Assembly (NCBI RefSeq): GCF_030580855.1
Contig: NZ_JAUQOP010000005.1
Location: 124,001-188,000, forward strand
Direction of reading: 5' to 3'
From: Pseudomonas citrullilanati
GTDB taxonomy: Bacteria; Pseudomonadota; Gammaproteobacteria; Pseudomonadales; Pseudomonadaceae
Length of the DNA stretch: 64,000 nucleotides
The notes under the pieces were generated by a model that saw only the letters and a list, made by a program, of their open reading frames with translations, had not been told where the DNA came from and did not search any database. This document shows, piece after piece, positions 24,907 through 33,265 of this stretch. A program made the position numbers and the translations under genes. Positions within the stretch are counted from its first letter, which is position 1. Every line of letters starts with the position of its first letter.

Positions 24907-27339
24907 TCAGTCCCAGCGTTGCCACGACGCCCCGGCGCCAGCCCCATTGGCCAGGCACAGCCAGCCACCTTCAGCATCGACCAGCCGCTGGGCGGCTGCC
25001 ATCAGTCGTTGTCGGTCCACGCGCTGGATGGCCTCGGGCAATTGTTGAGGGTAATCCGACGGGTGACCGGCCAATTTCGCCTGCCAGAGCAGCTCGGCCG
25101 CTTGCGGACCCGGCAGGACATCCCCCTGCAATTGGGCGGCGAGGCTTTGTTGTTGATTGCGTAAGGACGGGTCATCGGTGTCTCGGACCAGGCCAGGCAG
25201 TTCAATGAGGAACTGCTGGATGTGCTCGATCAGCGTCGCGGCGCTGGCATCGGGCGACTGCACGCCGAACAGCAGGCCGGTTTGCCCGTTGAGCTGCTTC
25301 AGGCCACTGAACACGCCGTAGCCCAGCTGCAGGTCGACCCGCAGGCGCTGGTAGAACGGCGCCTGGCACAGCTGCGCCAGTAGTCGCCACTCGGCCTCGT
25401 CGCACAGCGTCGGGCTCGGCGCCGGACAAAACAGCAACACCGCGTATTCGTCGCCATGGGTCGGCAGGGTTTTCCATAGCCGCTTTCTTGAAAGCGTCGG
25501 CAGCGGATCGGCGTCCTGGCTGCCGCTGCCCGGCACCCGGGCCAACACCGGACCCAGCGCCCCTTGGGTCGCCGTCGACAGCCCGATGGCCAATCCATCC
25601 CACAGGGCACTGGCCCAGGGGGCCAGGTCGCCGGCGGGCAATGGCGGCCTGGATAAAAGACCGACATATCCCGGCAAAGCCTGGAGCAAATGTCGAATCG
25701 GCATCAACGGCGGCTTGTGCCCGGCGTGGGTCGTTGGCAGCGGTTGTTCCAGCTTCGCCAGGACGTGTTCGAGGACTGTCGGCATGGGCGCCTGCAAGCC
25801 CAGCAGTTTCAGCAGCCATTGGTGGCCGGAAGGCTCGAAAGTGACCTCCACGCCGGCCTGGCGGGCATCCTCGCACACGTCATGCAGATGCCTGTCGAGC
25901 CTGGCTGGCAGGTCCGGCGGTGCCGCGGTGGTCAATCGCCAGCGCAGGTACACGGCGCCTTCACGGCTGGGGTCGGCCAACGCCGGGCTGAACTGCATGG
26001 GCGAGCGCTCCCGGCGGCCCCGGGAACGGTCCTGGGCGAAGGTGCGCAAGCCGCGATGGGCGCTGGTCTGGCCGCGTATCAGGCCGGCGCGCGGGGTTTC
26101 GTCGGGCGTATTCAGGAAGGGGTTGGGCGCGGGCAACTGCCATTCCCCGATCACGGGGCTCGCCGGGTGCAGTTGCCTGAGGATTTCCCTGAGCCTTGCG
26201 AGGTCCTGCTCCGACAACTGCGCGTCGAGCCCTTCGCTGTCCCACCGGGCGAGTTGCAGTGCCGAACCGGTTGCCTGCCGACACCACAGGCGGGCGCTGA
26301 ACGCTTCGCGCAACGATGCCCAGTCATCCTGGGCGGCGAAGAACCCCAGCCAATCGTGGAGCAACGCCTGGATGTCGTTCGCGGCTTGGTCATCGATCAG
26401 CTTGAATTCGAGGTGCAACAGCGCTTGCCCGGCGAACTCGTGCAACACGCTGGCCTTGAGTTCGTCGGCCAGGCCTCGCTGGCGTAACGTTGCCAGCAGG
26501 CCGCCCGGTTTGCTCGATTCCAGCCACATGCAGAGAAACGCCAGGGCTTGAGGTGAAGCGGCCGGAAGGTCTTCGAAGGTGAACAGCAGGTCGAGGCTGT
26601 CGCCATCGAGCTGTTGATAATGCTGCCGGTCCGACGCCATCAAGGGGGGCGGCAATGGCCGGGCCAGCGCTTCGCCCTTTGGCAGGCTCTCGCCGAACCG
26701 TTCGGCCAGCGCCTTCAGCGCTTCGACGCTCTGCGGGCCGACCAGGCTCAGGCGCATCTGGCCGCTCTGGTAAAACCGTTGGTAGAACCCGCGCAGGGCC
26801 GCTTGGAATTCCGGTTGCGACACCGCCAGGCTGTCGCGATTGCCAGCGTAGAAACCGCGCAGCGGATGAGCCGTCGACAGGCCGTTGTGCAGGGCAAGCC
26901 GTCGCTGGGCGGCGGCGTCCTGGGACCAGGCGATGAACTCCGCCTGGAGCACTTCGCGTTCGCGCACTTGATCGGTTTCGTCCAGGCGCGGATGCGCGAG
27001 CATGTCGCCCAGCCGCTCAAGGCCGTCGGCAAAGGCGGTCGGTGGGATTTCGAAGAAAAAGTCCGTGGTGCGTTCGCTAGTGCGTGCGTTGATCTGGCCG
27101 CCGTGGCGCTGCACGTAGGCCATCAGGTGCTCCCCGGCGGGAAACCGTTGGGTGCCGAGGAAAAACAGGTGTTCCAGCAGATGCGCCAGGCCCGGCCAGG
27201 CCAACGGCTCGTCATGGCTGCCGGCCGCCACCCGCAGCACGGCGGCGCTGCGTGTCAGGCCAGGGACGTGACGCACGGTCACCTGCAAGCCGTTGGCCAG
27301 GGTGTAAGGAGTCGGGCGGAGGGAATCGGGGGCCGGCAT
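24907..27339 (-). CDS. pqqF: PqqF, M16 (pitrilysin-like) zinc peptidase
   Basis: The 810-residue product has the inverted zinc motif HLLEHLFF near residue 50 and the downstream zinc ligand in the ERTTDFFFE region, followed by three further M16-like domains; the C-terminal half is inactive, as in pitrilysins. PqqF is thought to cut PqqA or its cross-linked form. It lies upstream of pqqA on the same strand, as in other fluorescent pseudomonads. No signal peptide is visible. Confidence 0.94.
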   Translation of the reverse strand: MPAPDSLRPTPYTLANGLQVTVRHVPGLTRSAAVLRVAAGSHDEPLAWPGLAHLLEHLFFLGTQRFPAGEHLMAYVQRHGGQINARTSERTTDFFFEIPPTAFADGLERLGDMLAHPRLDETDQVREREVLQAEFIAWSQDAAAQRRLALHNGLSTAHPLRGFYAGNRDSLAVSQPEFQAALRGFYQRFYQSGQMRLSLVGPQSVEALKALAERFGESLPKGEALARPLPPPLMASDRQHYQQLDGDSLDLLFTFEDLPAASPQALAFLCMWLESSKPGGLLATLRQRGLADELKASVLHEFAGQALLHLEFKLIDDQAANDIQALLHDWLGFFAAQDDWASLREAFSARLWCRQATGSALQLARWDSEGLDAQLSEQDLARLREILRQLHPASPVIGEWQLPAPNPFLNTPDETPRAGLIRGQTSAHRGLRTFAQDRSRGRRERSPMQFSPALADPSREGAVYLRWRLTTAAPPDLPARLDRHLHDVCEDARQAGVEVTFEPSGHQWLLKLLGLQAPMPTVLEHVLAKLEQPLPTTHAGHKPPLMPIRHLLQALPGYVGLLSRPPLPAGDLAPWASALWDGLAIGLSTATQGALGPVLARVPGSGSQDADPLPTLSRKRLWKTLPTHGDEYAVLLFCPAPSPTLCDEAEWRLLAQLCQAPFYQRLRVDLQLGYGVFSGLKQLNGQTGLLFGVQSPDASAATLIEHIQQFLIELPGLVRDTDDPSLRNQQQSLAAQLQGDVLPGPQAAELLWQAKLAGHPSDYPQQLPEAIQRVDRQRLMAAAQRLVDAEGGWLCLANGAGAGASWQRWD

Positions 27340-27387
27340 GAGCGCTTCCAGGACAGGGATGCGCCCATGCTAGCGGATTAGACCGGG

Positions 27388-28182
27388 TCAGTGCTTGTGC
27401 AAGTCGCCGTAAAGGGCAGGGCGACGGTCATGCAGGTAGTTGTAGGCCGCGCGAGCGTCGTCCATCAGCTGCCGATCCAGTTCGCCCACGATCAAGGCTT
27501 CGTCCAGCCCCGCCAACGCCGGGCGGCTGCCATCCGGCGCGGCGATGCTGCTCTGGCCGCAGTACCGCAGTTCGCCCTCGTGACCGCAATAATTGGCATA
27601 GGCCACGAAACACTGGTTCTCGATGGCCCGGGCGCGCACCGTGACATCGGCGATGAAGTCGTAGGGCTGCATATTGGCGGTCGGCACCAGGATCAGTTCG
27701 GCACCGGCCAGGGCCAGGCGTCGGGCGTTCTCCGGGAACTCCAGGTCGTAGCAGATCAACAGGCCGAGTTTCCAGCCGTTGAGCTCCACGATCGGGAGTG
27801 CGCTGTCCCCGGCGCTGAACATGGCGTGGTCGAGATCGCCGAACAGGTGGCTCTTGCGGTAGTTGGCCAGGCGTTCGCCGTGGGCGTCGATCACCTGGAC
27901 CGAGTTGTAGATCTGCCCGTCTTCACTGCGCTCGGGATAGCCATAGACGATCGCCAGCCCGGCCGCCTTGGCGATACGGCCGATCTGCTGCGCCCACTCG
28001 CCGTTGTAGACCTCGGCCAATACGTTCACCGCGTCGGCGCCGATGTTGTAGCCGGTGAGGAACATCTCCGGCAGCACCAGCACGTCGGCCCCCCTGGCTT
28101 CCAGCGCGATCTGGTGCAGGCGTTGCAGGTTGCCGGCTGGGTCCAGTGACAACGGTGGGCATTGATAGAGGGCTACGCGCAT
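27388..28182 (-). CDS. davA: 5-aminovaleramidase DavA (nitrilase superfamily)
   Basis: Cytosolic amidase that hydrolyses 5-aminovaleramide to 5-aminovalerate and ammonia in L-lysine breakdown. The 264-residue product has the nitrilase-superfamily Glu-Lys-Cys triad: PEMFLTGYNIG, NYRKSHLFG and LLICYDLEFPENARR. ATG 28182 follows AAAGGAG at seven bases; a TTG two codons upstream is in frame but worse placed. It follows davB by 12 bases, consistent with a davBA operon. Confidence 0.93.
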   Translation of the reverse strand: MRVALYQCPPLSLDPAGNLQRLHQIALEARGADVLVLPEMFLTGYNIGADAVNVLAEVYNGEWAQQIGRIAKAAGLAIVYGYPERSEDGQIYNSVQVIDAHGERLANYRKSHLFGDLDHAMFSAGDSALPIVELNGWKLGLLICYDLEFPENARRLALAGAELILVPTANMQPYDFIADVTVRARAIENQCFVAYANYCGHEGELRYCGQSSIAAPDGSRPALAGLDEALIVGELDRQLMDDARAAYNYLHDRRPALYGDLHKH

Positions 28183-28194
28183 CGACAACTCCTT

Positions 28195-29877
28195 TTATTC
28201 GGGCAGGGCGATCGGACCGATCTCATGGAACACATCGCCTGGACCCGGGTTCTCGGCGTGGGTCTTACCGCCGAAGTGCTTCATGATTCCCCACACGGCA
28301 TTGAGCGAGGTCTGTACCGCGCCTTCGACCCAGGCGGGTGTCCATGAGACGTCATCGCCAGCGATAAAGATCCCGCGTTGTTCAGCCGGCATGTCGTCCT
28401 GCATGAAATGGGCGTACATGCGCTGGTTGTAGCGATAGTGGCCGGGCAGCGCGCCCTTGAACGCACCGAGGAAATGCGGGTCGGCTTCCCAGGACACGGT
28501 GATCGGATCGCCGATGATGCGCGCGGCGATATCCACCTTGGGGTAGATCTTCTTCAACGCGTCGAGGGCCAGCTTCACCCGTTTCTCCACCGGGTGCGGG
28601 AGCATCTTCAAGGCGTCGCTCATCCAGGAGTAGGACAGGCAGATCACCCCTGGCTTGTCATCGCCGTTGTCGAACAGGTAGGTGCCGCGGGTCAGGCGAT
28701 CGGTCAGGGTCATGCTCATCAAGTCGCGGCCGGTCTCCGGGTCCTTGTCCTTCCAGAACGGCCGGTCGACCATCACGAATGTCTTCGACGACTGCATGTA
28801 GCGGGTGCGGTCCAGGGCCATCCACATTTTCTGCGAGAACAGCGCTTCTTCGCATTCGATCTGGGTGGTCAGCAACCAGCTCTGGCAGGTGACCAGCACC
28901 GCGGCATAGTCGCGGGTGTCGCCCCAGACGTCCGTGACGCTGAAGCGGCCGTCGGCGGCCCGGGCGATGCGCTTCACGCCGCTGCGCGGCGCGCCCAGGT
29001 GCAACGAACTCAGGCTGGTGCCTTGGGGCCAGTGCGCGCAGCGCTCCGGCACGTGCTTCCAGATGCCATAGGGCACCTGCTCGACGCCACCGACCACCAG
29101 GTGCTGGTGATCGTCGCAGTTGGTCATCACCACGCGGAAGATTTCCAGCATCGAGTTGGGGAAGTCCGAATCCCAGCCACCCGTGCCGAAGCCGACCTGG
29201 CCGAACACTTCGCGGTGCAGGAAGGACAGTTTGGCGAAGGCCTTGGACGTCGCCACGAAGTCGTAGAACGTGCGGTCATCCCACAGCGGGACGAGGGTGT
29301 TCCACAGTTCCTTGAGGCGCGGCACGTCGCGGTCGCGGATCGCCTGCTGGATCTCGCCGAAGCGCGCACGGTCCTCCAGGGCGTCGGCCCAGGCGTCGGC
29401 CACTTCCTGGAACAAGGCCGGCAGGTCGGCCATTTTTTCTGCGTAGTAGGTCTGGCCTTCCAGGTCGATGACCGTGCTGCCCGAGGCGGGGGTCAACGGG
29501 TTGGGAAACGGCTTGGTTTCCAGCCCCAGCTTGTCGACGTAGTGGTAGAACGCCGTGGAAGACACCGGGAACCGCATGCCGCCCAACTCGGCGATCACGC
29601 CCTCGGCGCCATTGAAGGGCTGGGAGCGCAGCCGCCCACCCATTTTCGAGGCCTCGTAGACCACCGGCTTGAGCCCCAGCTTCATCAACTCGTACGCCGC
29701 CACCAACCCGGCGATCCCGGCCCCGACAATCGCCACCTCGGCCCCCAGGTTCTCGGCGGGAATGCTCCCCAGCCCAGCCGGGTGCTCGATCCAGTCGTCA
29801 AAGGCGAAGGGAAAGTCCGGCCCGAAAATGGTGATGGGTTTCTTACCGTCTGCTGGGTGGCGATTGTGCTTGTTCAT
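28195..29877 (-). CDS. davB: L-lysine 2-monooxygenase DavB
   Basis: FAD enzyme that oxidatively decarboxylates L-lysine to 5-aminovaleramide. The 560-residue product has the dinucleotide-binding motif VAIVGAGIAGLVAAYELMKLG with the ribose-binding glutamate in VVYEAS, the GG motif GGRLRS, and a C-terminal FAD contact FIAGDDVSWTPAWVEGAVQ. It equals P. putida DavB in length and, from memory, in most of its sequence. The alternative is tryptophan 2-monooxygenase, but the adjacent davA makes lysine the likely substrate. Confidence 0.93.
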   Translation of the reverse strand: MNKHNRHPADGKKPITIFGPDFPFAFDDWIEHPAGLGSIPAENLGAEVAIVGAGIAGLVAAYELMKLGLKPVVYEASKMGGRLRSQPFNGAEGVIAELGGMRFPVSSTAFYHYVDKLGLETKPFPNPLTPASGSTVIDLEGQTYYAEKMADLPALFQEVADAWADALEDRARFGEIQQAIRDRDVPRLKELWNTLVPLWDDRTFYDFVATSKAFAKLSFLHREVFGQVGFGTGGWDSDFPNSMLEIFRVVMTNCDDHQHLVVGGVEQVPYGIWKHVPERCAHWPQGTSLSSLHLGAPRSGVKRIARAADGRFSVTDVWGDTRDYAAVLVTCQSWLLTTQIECEEALFSQKMWMALDRTRYMQSSKTFVMVDRPFWKDKDPETGRDLMSMTLTDRLTRGTYLFDNGDDKPGVICLSYSWMSDALKMLPHPVEKRVKLALDALKKIYPKVDIAARIIGDPITVSWEADPHFLGAFKGALPGHYRYNQRMYAHFMQDDMPAEQRGIFIAGDDVSWTPAWVEGAVQTSLNAVWGIMKHFGGKTHAENPGPGDVFHEIGPIALPE

Positions 29878-29968
29878 GGCGGACCTTGATGGGCGACTCG
29901 GCGCGTTGCTCGCGTCTGAGTATAGGAAAGATGCCAGCCATTCTAGGGAGCGTGGGACACGTTAATAA

Positions 29969-29981
29969 GACACAATTTGTC
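29969..29981. promoter_or_regulatory. Possible Lrp-type operator before davB
   Basis: GACA-CAATT-TGTC is an AT-centred inverted repeat about 92-104 bases before the davB start and suits the size and base make-up of Lrp/AsnC sites. The neighbouring Lrp-type gene makes it a candidate target. Short palindromes like this also occur by chance. Confidence 0.3.
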
Positions 29982-30048
29982 GTCGTTTTGAGCGTTTTCA
30001 AGTCACTTTGATGTGCGCTGAAAACGAATTGACGAAACGGGGTCCGTG

Positions 30049-30137
30049 GTGGGAGCGAGCCCGCTCGCGATAGCGGCTTGCCAGTCATGAAGATGCGGCT
30101 GACCGACATCATCGCGAGCAGGCTCGCTCCCACAGGG
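30049..30137. repeat. REP pair (inverted)
   Basis: GTGGGAGCGAGCCCGCTCGC and GCGAGCAGGCTCGCTCCCAC around a 45-base spacer, between the 3' end of the Lrp-type gene and davB. Confidence 0.9.
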
Positions 30138-30152
30138 TTAGTCGTGCAGGTG

Positions 30153-30614
30153 CTAGAGCGGCTGGCCCCGGTCGATTTTGCTGCTGAGGATGATCGAGGT
30201 GGTGGTTTTGTCCACGCCGTCCACGCTGCCGATCTGGTCCAGCAATTGATCCAGCTGTTCCGGCGAATCGGTGCGCAGCCAGGCCACATAATCGAACTCG
30301 CCGCTGACGGCACATAGCTGCTGCACCTGGGCCATGGCGCTCAGGCGCCGCAACACGTCCTTGCCGGAACGCGGCTGGACCTTGATGCCGACGTAGGCTT
30401 GCAAGCCGCCGTCGATCAGCCGCTGGCCCAGGCGCACGCCATACCCGGTGATGACCTTGGTCTTTTCCAGGCGGGCCAGCCGTGAGGTCACGGTGGTGCG
30501 GGCGATGCCCAGTTGCCGGGCGAGCATGGCGACGCTTTCCCGGGCGTTGATTTGCAGGGCCGCGATCAATTGGCGGTCGATTTCGTCGAGGACGGCAGGG
30601 CGAGTGTCAGCCAA
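30153..30614 (-). CDS. Lrp/AsnC-family regulator, probably of davBA
   Basis: The 153-residue protein has the Lrp helix-turn-helix (LDEIDRQLIAALQINARESV, then LGIARTTVTSRLARLEKTKVI) and an effector-binding RAM domain (VGIKVQPRSGKDVLRRL, then AVSGEFDYVAWLRT). Such proteins bind amino acids and control nearby catabolic genes. It lies upstream of davB on the same strand, 275 bases away with a REP pair between, so it may sense lysine or a breakdown product. That link is inferred from position only. Confidence 0.85.
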   Translation of the reverse strand: MADTRPAVLDEIDRQLIAALQINARESVAMLARQLGIARTTVTSRLARLEKTKVITGYGVRLGQRLIDGGLQAYVGIKVQPRSGKDVLRRLSAMAQVQQLCAVSGEFDYVAWLRTDSPEQLDQLLDQIGSVDGVDKTTTSIILSSKIDRGQPL

Positions 30615-30649
30615 GGAGGGCTCCGGCGTGGGCGTGGTGGGCGAACATG

Positions 30650-33130
30650 TTACAGGTTCTCTCGCTGGAAATAGCCGATGGCTGGCAAGGCCAGCGCGTG
30701 CCAGGCCGGCGCCAGGTGGGCTTGGGTGGCCCTGAGCCAGATCCCGCCGTGGTCAACCAATTGTTCAACGGGCAGTTGCAGCAACCGGGCCAGCGGCAGG
30801 GCCTGCAAGGCGCCTGGGTCGTCATCCTCCAACGCGGCCCAATCCCGTTCGAAGCAGCGAACCTGCACCTGCTCGTGGTCGAAACCCTCGAACAGTGGCC
30901 GGTTGCCCAGCCATTGCGGATGCACCCGCAGCGTGCGTGCCTCGACGTCCAATAGCAGCAACTGCCAGCCTCGGTAGCTGCCACACAGCGCCGTCACATC
31001 GGTCGCCAGGCGAGTCAGGGCGAGGTAGCGACCGTCCGGCGACCAGATCATCGAAGGGGCGAGTTCGTCCAGGGCACAGCCCGAAGCGGTCAGCAGATAG
31101 CCTCCGAGCCGCGGCGTGTCGGCGCGGACCCAACTGTCAGCGTATTCCGTTTCGCTGCCGAACAACCAGGCGGCATCCCGGCCCCCCGGTGCGGGCTGGA
31201 TGAAGTCCCCGTCGGCGTTGGCCACCTGGGGACGATCCACCAGGCGCCAGGGGGCGACGCGGTGTAATCGAGCGTCGGCCACCCGCACGTCCACGGTGGT
31301 GTAGTACAGCCGCGATCGTTCGTCGGGCTGAAAGAACGACGGGGCGCTGCCGACCGGCGGGGCCGGGATGACGAAGCGTTGCAGCGCACTGCCGTCCAGG
31401 TCCCGGCCCAGGCGACCGGCGATCGTCGCCAGGCTCAGCAGCCCAGCGCGGAAATCGAGTACCCGGGCCACCCACAGGGGCGGTCCCTGCAACAGGCTGC
31501 GCGCCTTCACATCGACCACCACCGCGTGGGTTGCCACTGTCATTGCCTCCGCAAACGGCAACAGCGCCAGGTACCGCCCGCAGTCGGACACGCGATGGTC
31601 CAGAAGCCAGCGTCCCGGCAATTGCCAATCGCCGATCTGGCAGCGATAGGCGCCCAGGCCTTCATGATTGTCGGCAAGCCAGATCAGCCGGGCACAGAGG
31701 CCATCCAGCATCGGCTGCGTCTCTATGAACGAATCGCCGCGCTGGCCCTGGCTGTCCAGCGGCATGGCGATGCTCATCCGGGTCAGTTGAAACTCGGCCA
31801 CCTGCACGCGACCTTGAGCGTCATGGCCTGCCTGGGTTTCGGTATCACTGTGGATGCTGTCGAGGCGATAGCCATGTCGCCCGAGGGACGGGCGAGGGTA
31901 ATCCAGGTACGAGGCGATGCGCACATGGTGGGTGTCGAGGCCCAGTACGTCGTGCCAGTAAAAGGAGGGTTCGGCGTCATGCTTCACCCACGGCGAAGGG
32001 AGGGCGCGCCAGCCCTGGTCGACGCGCCACAACCAGTACCGATCGCCCTCCGGGCTGCCGGTTTGCTCCTGGGCCTGGCACACCAAGGCGCGTTGATCGC
32101 TGCTCCAGACGAGGGTGGCGTCGGCGGCCATCAACAGCCCGGAAGGCTGCTCATCGACGCTGACGGCATAGCGTGGTGACCGCAACGGCTCCAAGGGCTG
32201 GGGCAGGTCGCGAAAAGCCGGGGGCAACGAAAGCGTGCCCGCCAGGCAATGGTGTCCATCGGCAGAGCGCCGCTCGAACGTAGCCGGTAGAGGGTCCGGA
32301 TACCCGCCGGGCTCCAGCCAGAGATCGGCGACGGGCACCAGGTCGACGACGCTGGCGGTCTGCAACAGCTCATCGAACCGGGCCTGGCGAACGCCGTTGT
32401 CCACCAGCGGGCTGTGGCGGCCACTCAAGCCGTCGAGGTCCAGCGTGTCCAGCTCCCAGAACTCGCTGTTGTGGCAACGATAGAGCCGGCGCAATTGCCG
32501 GTCGAGCAGCACCAGGCCCCAATCCTGCCGAGACGGTACGGTCGCCGCAAAATAACGCCCGTCCGCCGAGAACACCGCCGAGGACCCGAGGCCTTGCAGC
32601 AATACGCCGTCGGGGAACAGGTAGTCGCAATAGGTGGGGCCACCCATCGCGATCTCACTGTGGTTGAACGTCCGGATCGGCTCGCCTTCCGGCGTCAACT
32701 GCGGCTCGCCCCCGCCCCAGGCACTCGGGCCCTTGACCGGATCCTTCACCAGCCCAAGACGCCGCTCCCAGGTGCTGACCCCTGCCAACCCGCTGATGAT
32801 CGCGGCGATCGCCGCCAGGATGCCCCACCACTCGGGCAGCGCCCTGCCCAGGCTGAACCCCAGGCCAAACACCGCACCTATGGTCAATCGAGCCAGGCCC
32901 CGGGCGGTGGACAGAAAGCCCAGGCGCGCCGCCAGGCCCATCAGCAGGCCCAGCAGCAACACCGTCGGCAACGCCAGCAGCGGTGGCATCACCGTGACGA
33001 AAAAGGCCGGCACCACCAGGATGCCCAATTGCCAGAACAGATCGAGAAACAGTCGAGGAAGGCTGGGGCTGGCGATGATGGGCGTCTCCAGGAGGGCTGG
33101 GAATGAAGGCTGGGGGCACGAGGCGACCAC
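30650..33130 (-). CDS. Unrecognised membrane protein with large repeat-containing soluble region
   Basis: I do not recognise this gene. About 826 residues. The first ~110 contain three to four hydrophobic segments (LGILVVPAFFVTVMPPLLAL, then PTVLLLGLLMGLAA; WWGILAAIAAIISGLAG). The remaining ~700 residues are soluble and show scattered propeller-blade-like phrases: SSAVFSADGRYFAATVPS, DCGRYLALLPFAEA and MIWSPDGRYLALTRLATDVT, each followed by a WxLxLLD-type strand. A beta-propeller or WD40-like fold is therefore likely. The start is uncertain: the frame runs back into the tRNA and its terminator, so translation must begin later. GTG 33130 is the first sensible codon, but GAGAGG lies directly against it. 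It starts 36 bases after lrp on the same strand. Confidence 0.65.
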   Translation of the reverse strand: MVASCPQPSFPALLETPIIASPSLPRLFLDLFWQLGILVVPAFFVTVMPPLLALPTVLLLGLLMGLAARLGFLSTARGLARLTIGAVFGLGFSLGRALPEWWGILAAIAAIISGLAGVSTWERRLGLVKDPVKGPSAWGGGEPQLTPEGEPIRTFNHSEIAMGGPTYCDYLFPDGVLLQGLGSSAVFSADGRYFAATVPSRQDWGLVLLDRQLRRLYRCHNSEFWELDTLDLDGLSGRHSPLVDNGVRQARFDELLQTASVVDLVPVADLWLEPGGYPDPLPATFERRSADGHHCLAGTLSLPPAFRDLPQPLEPLRSPRYAVSVDEQPSGLLMAADATLVWSSDQRALVCQAQEQTGSPEGDRYWLWRVDQGWRALPSPWVKHDAEPSFYWHDVLGLDTHHVRIASYLDYPRPSLGRHGYRLDSIHSDTETQAGHDAQGRVQVAEFQLTRMSIAMPLDSQGQRGDSFIETQPMLDGLCARLIWLADNHEGLGAYRCQIGDWQLPGRWLLDHRVSDCGRYLALLPFAEAMTVATHAVVVDVKARSLLQGPPLWVARVLDFRAGLLSLATIAGRLGRDLDGSALQRFVIPAPPVGSAPSFFQPDERSRLYYTTVDVRVADARLHRVAPWRLVDRPQVANADGDFIQPAPGGRDAAWLFGSETEYADSWVRADTPRLGGYLLTASGCALDELAPSMIWSPDGRYLALTRLATDVTALCGSYRGWQLLLLDVEARTLRVHPQWLGNRPLFEGFDHEQVQVRCFERDWAALEDDDPGALQALPLARLLQLPVEQLVDHGGIWLRATQAHLAPAWHALALPAIGYFQRENL

Positions 33131-33144
33131 CCTCTCAGAAACGC

Positions 33145-33169
33145 GAAAGCCGCGCAATGCGCGGCTTTC
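33145..33169 (-). terminator. Terminator of the tRNA gene
   Basis: GAAAGCCGCGC/GCGCGGCTTTC stem of 11 bp with a three-base loop, directly 3' of the tRNA on the minus strand, followed by TTTCGCGTTTC. Confidence 0.82.
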
Positions 33170-33173
33170 AAGT

Positions 33174-33250
33174 TGGTGGGCCCACACGGACTCGAACCGT
33201 GGACCAAAGGATTATGAGTCCTCTGCTCTAACCAACTGAGCTATAGGCCC
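33174..33250 (-). tRNA. tRNA with CAU anticodon, probably tRNA-Ile2 (lysidine type)
   Basis: The minus-strand sequence folds as a full cloverleaf: acceptor GGGCCTA/TGGGCCC, D-arm AGCTCAGTTGGTTAGAGC, anticodon arm GAGGA-CTCATAA-TCCTT, T-arm CACGG-TTCGAGT-CCGTG, and an encoded CCA end. The anticodon is CAU. The acceptor stem and GACTCATAATC context resemble tRNA-Ile2, whose C34 is changed to lysidine to read AUA; elongator tRNA-Met is the alternative. No initiator features (C1-A72 mismatch, GGG/CCC anticodon stem) are present. Confidence 0.93.
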
Positions 33251-33265
33251 TCAGTAGGCCGCGGA

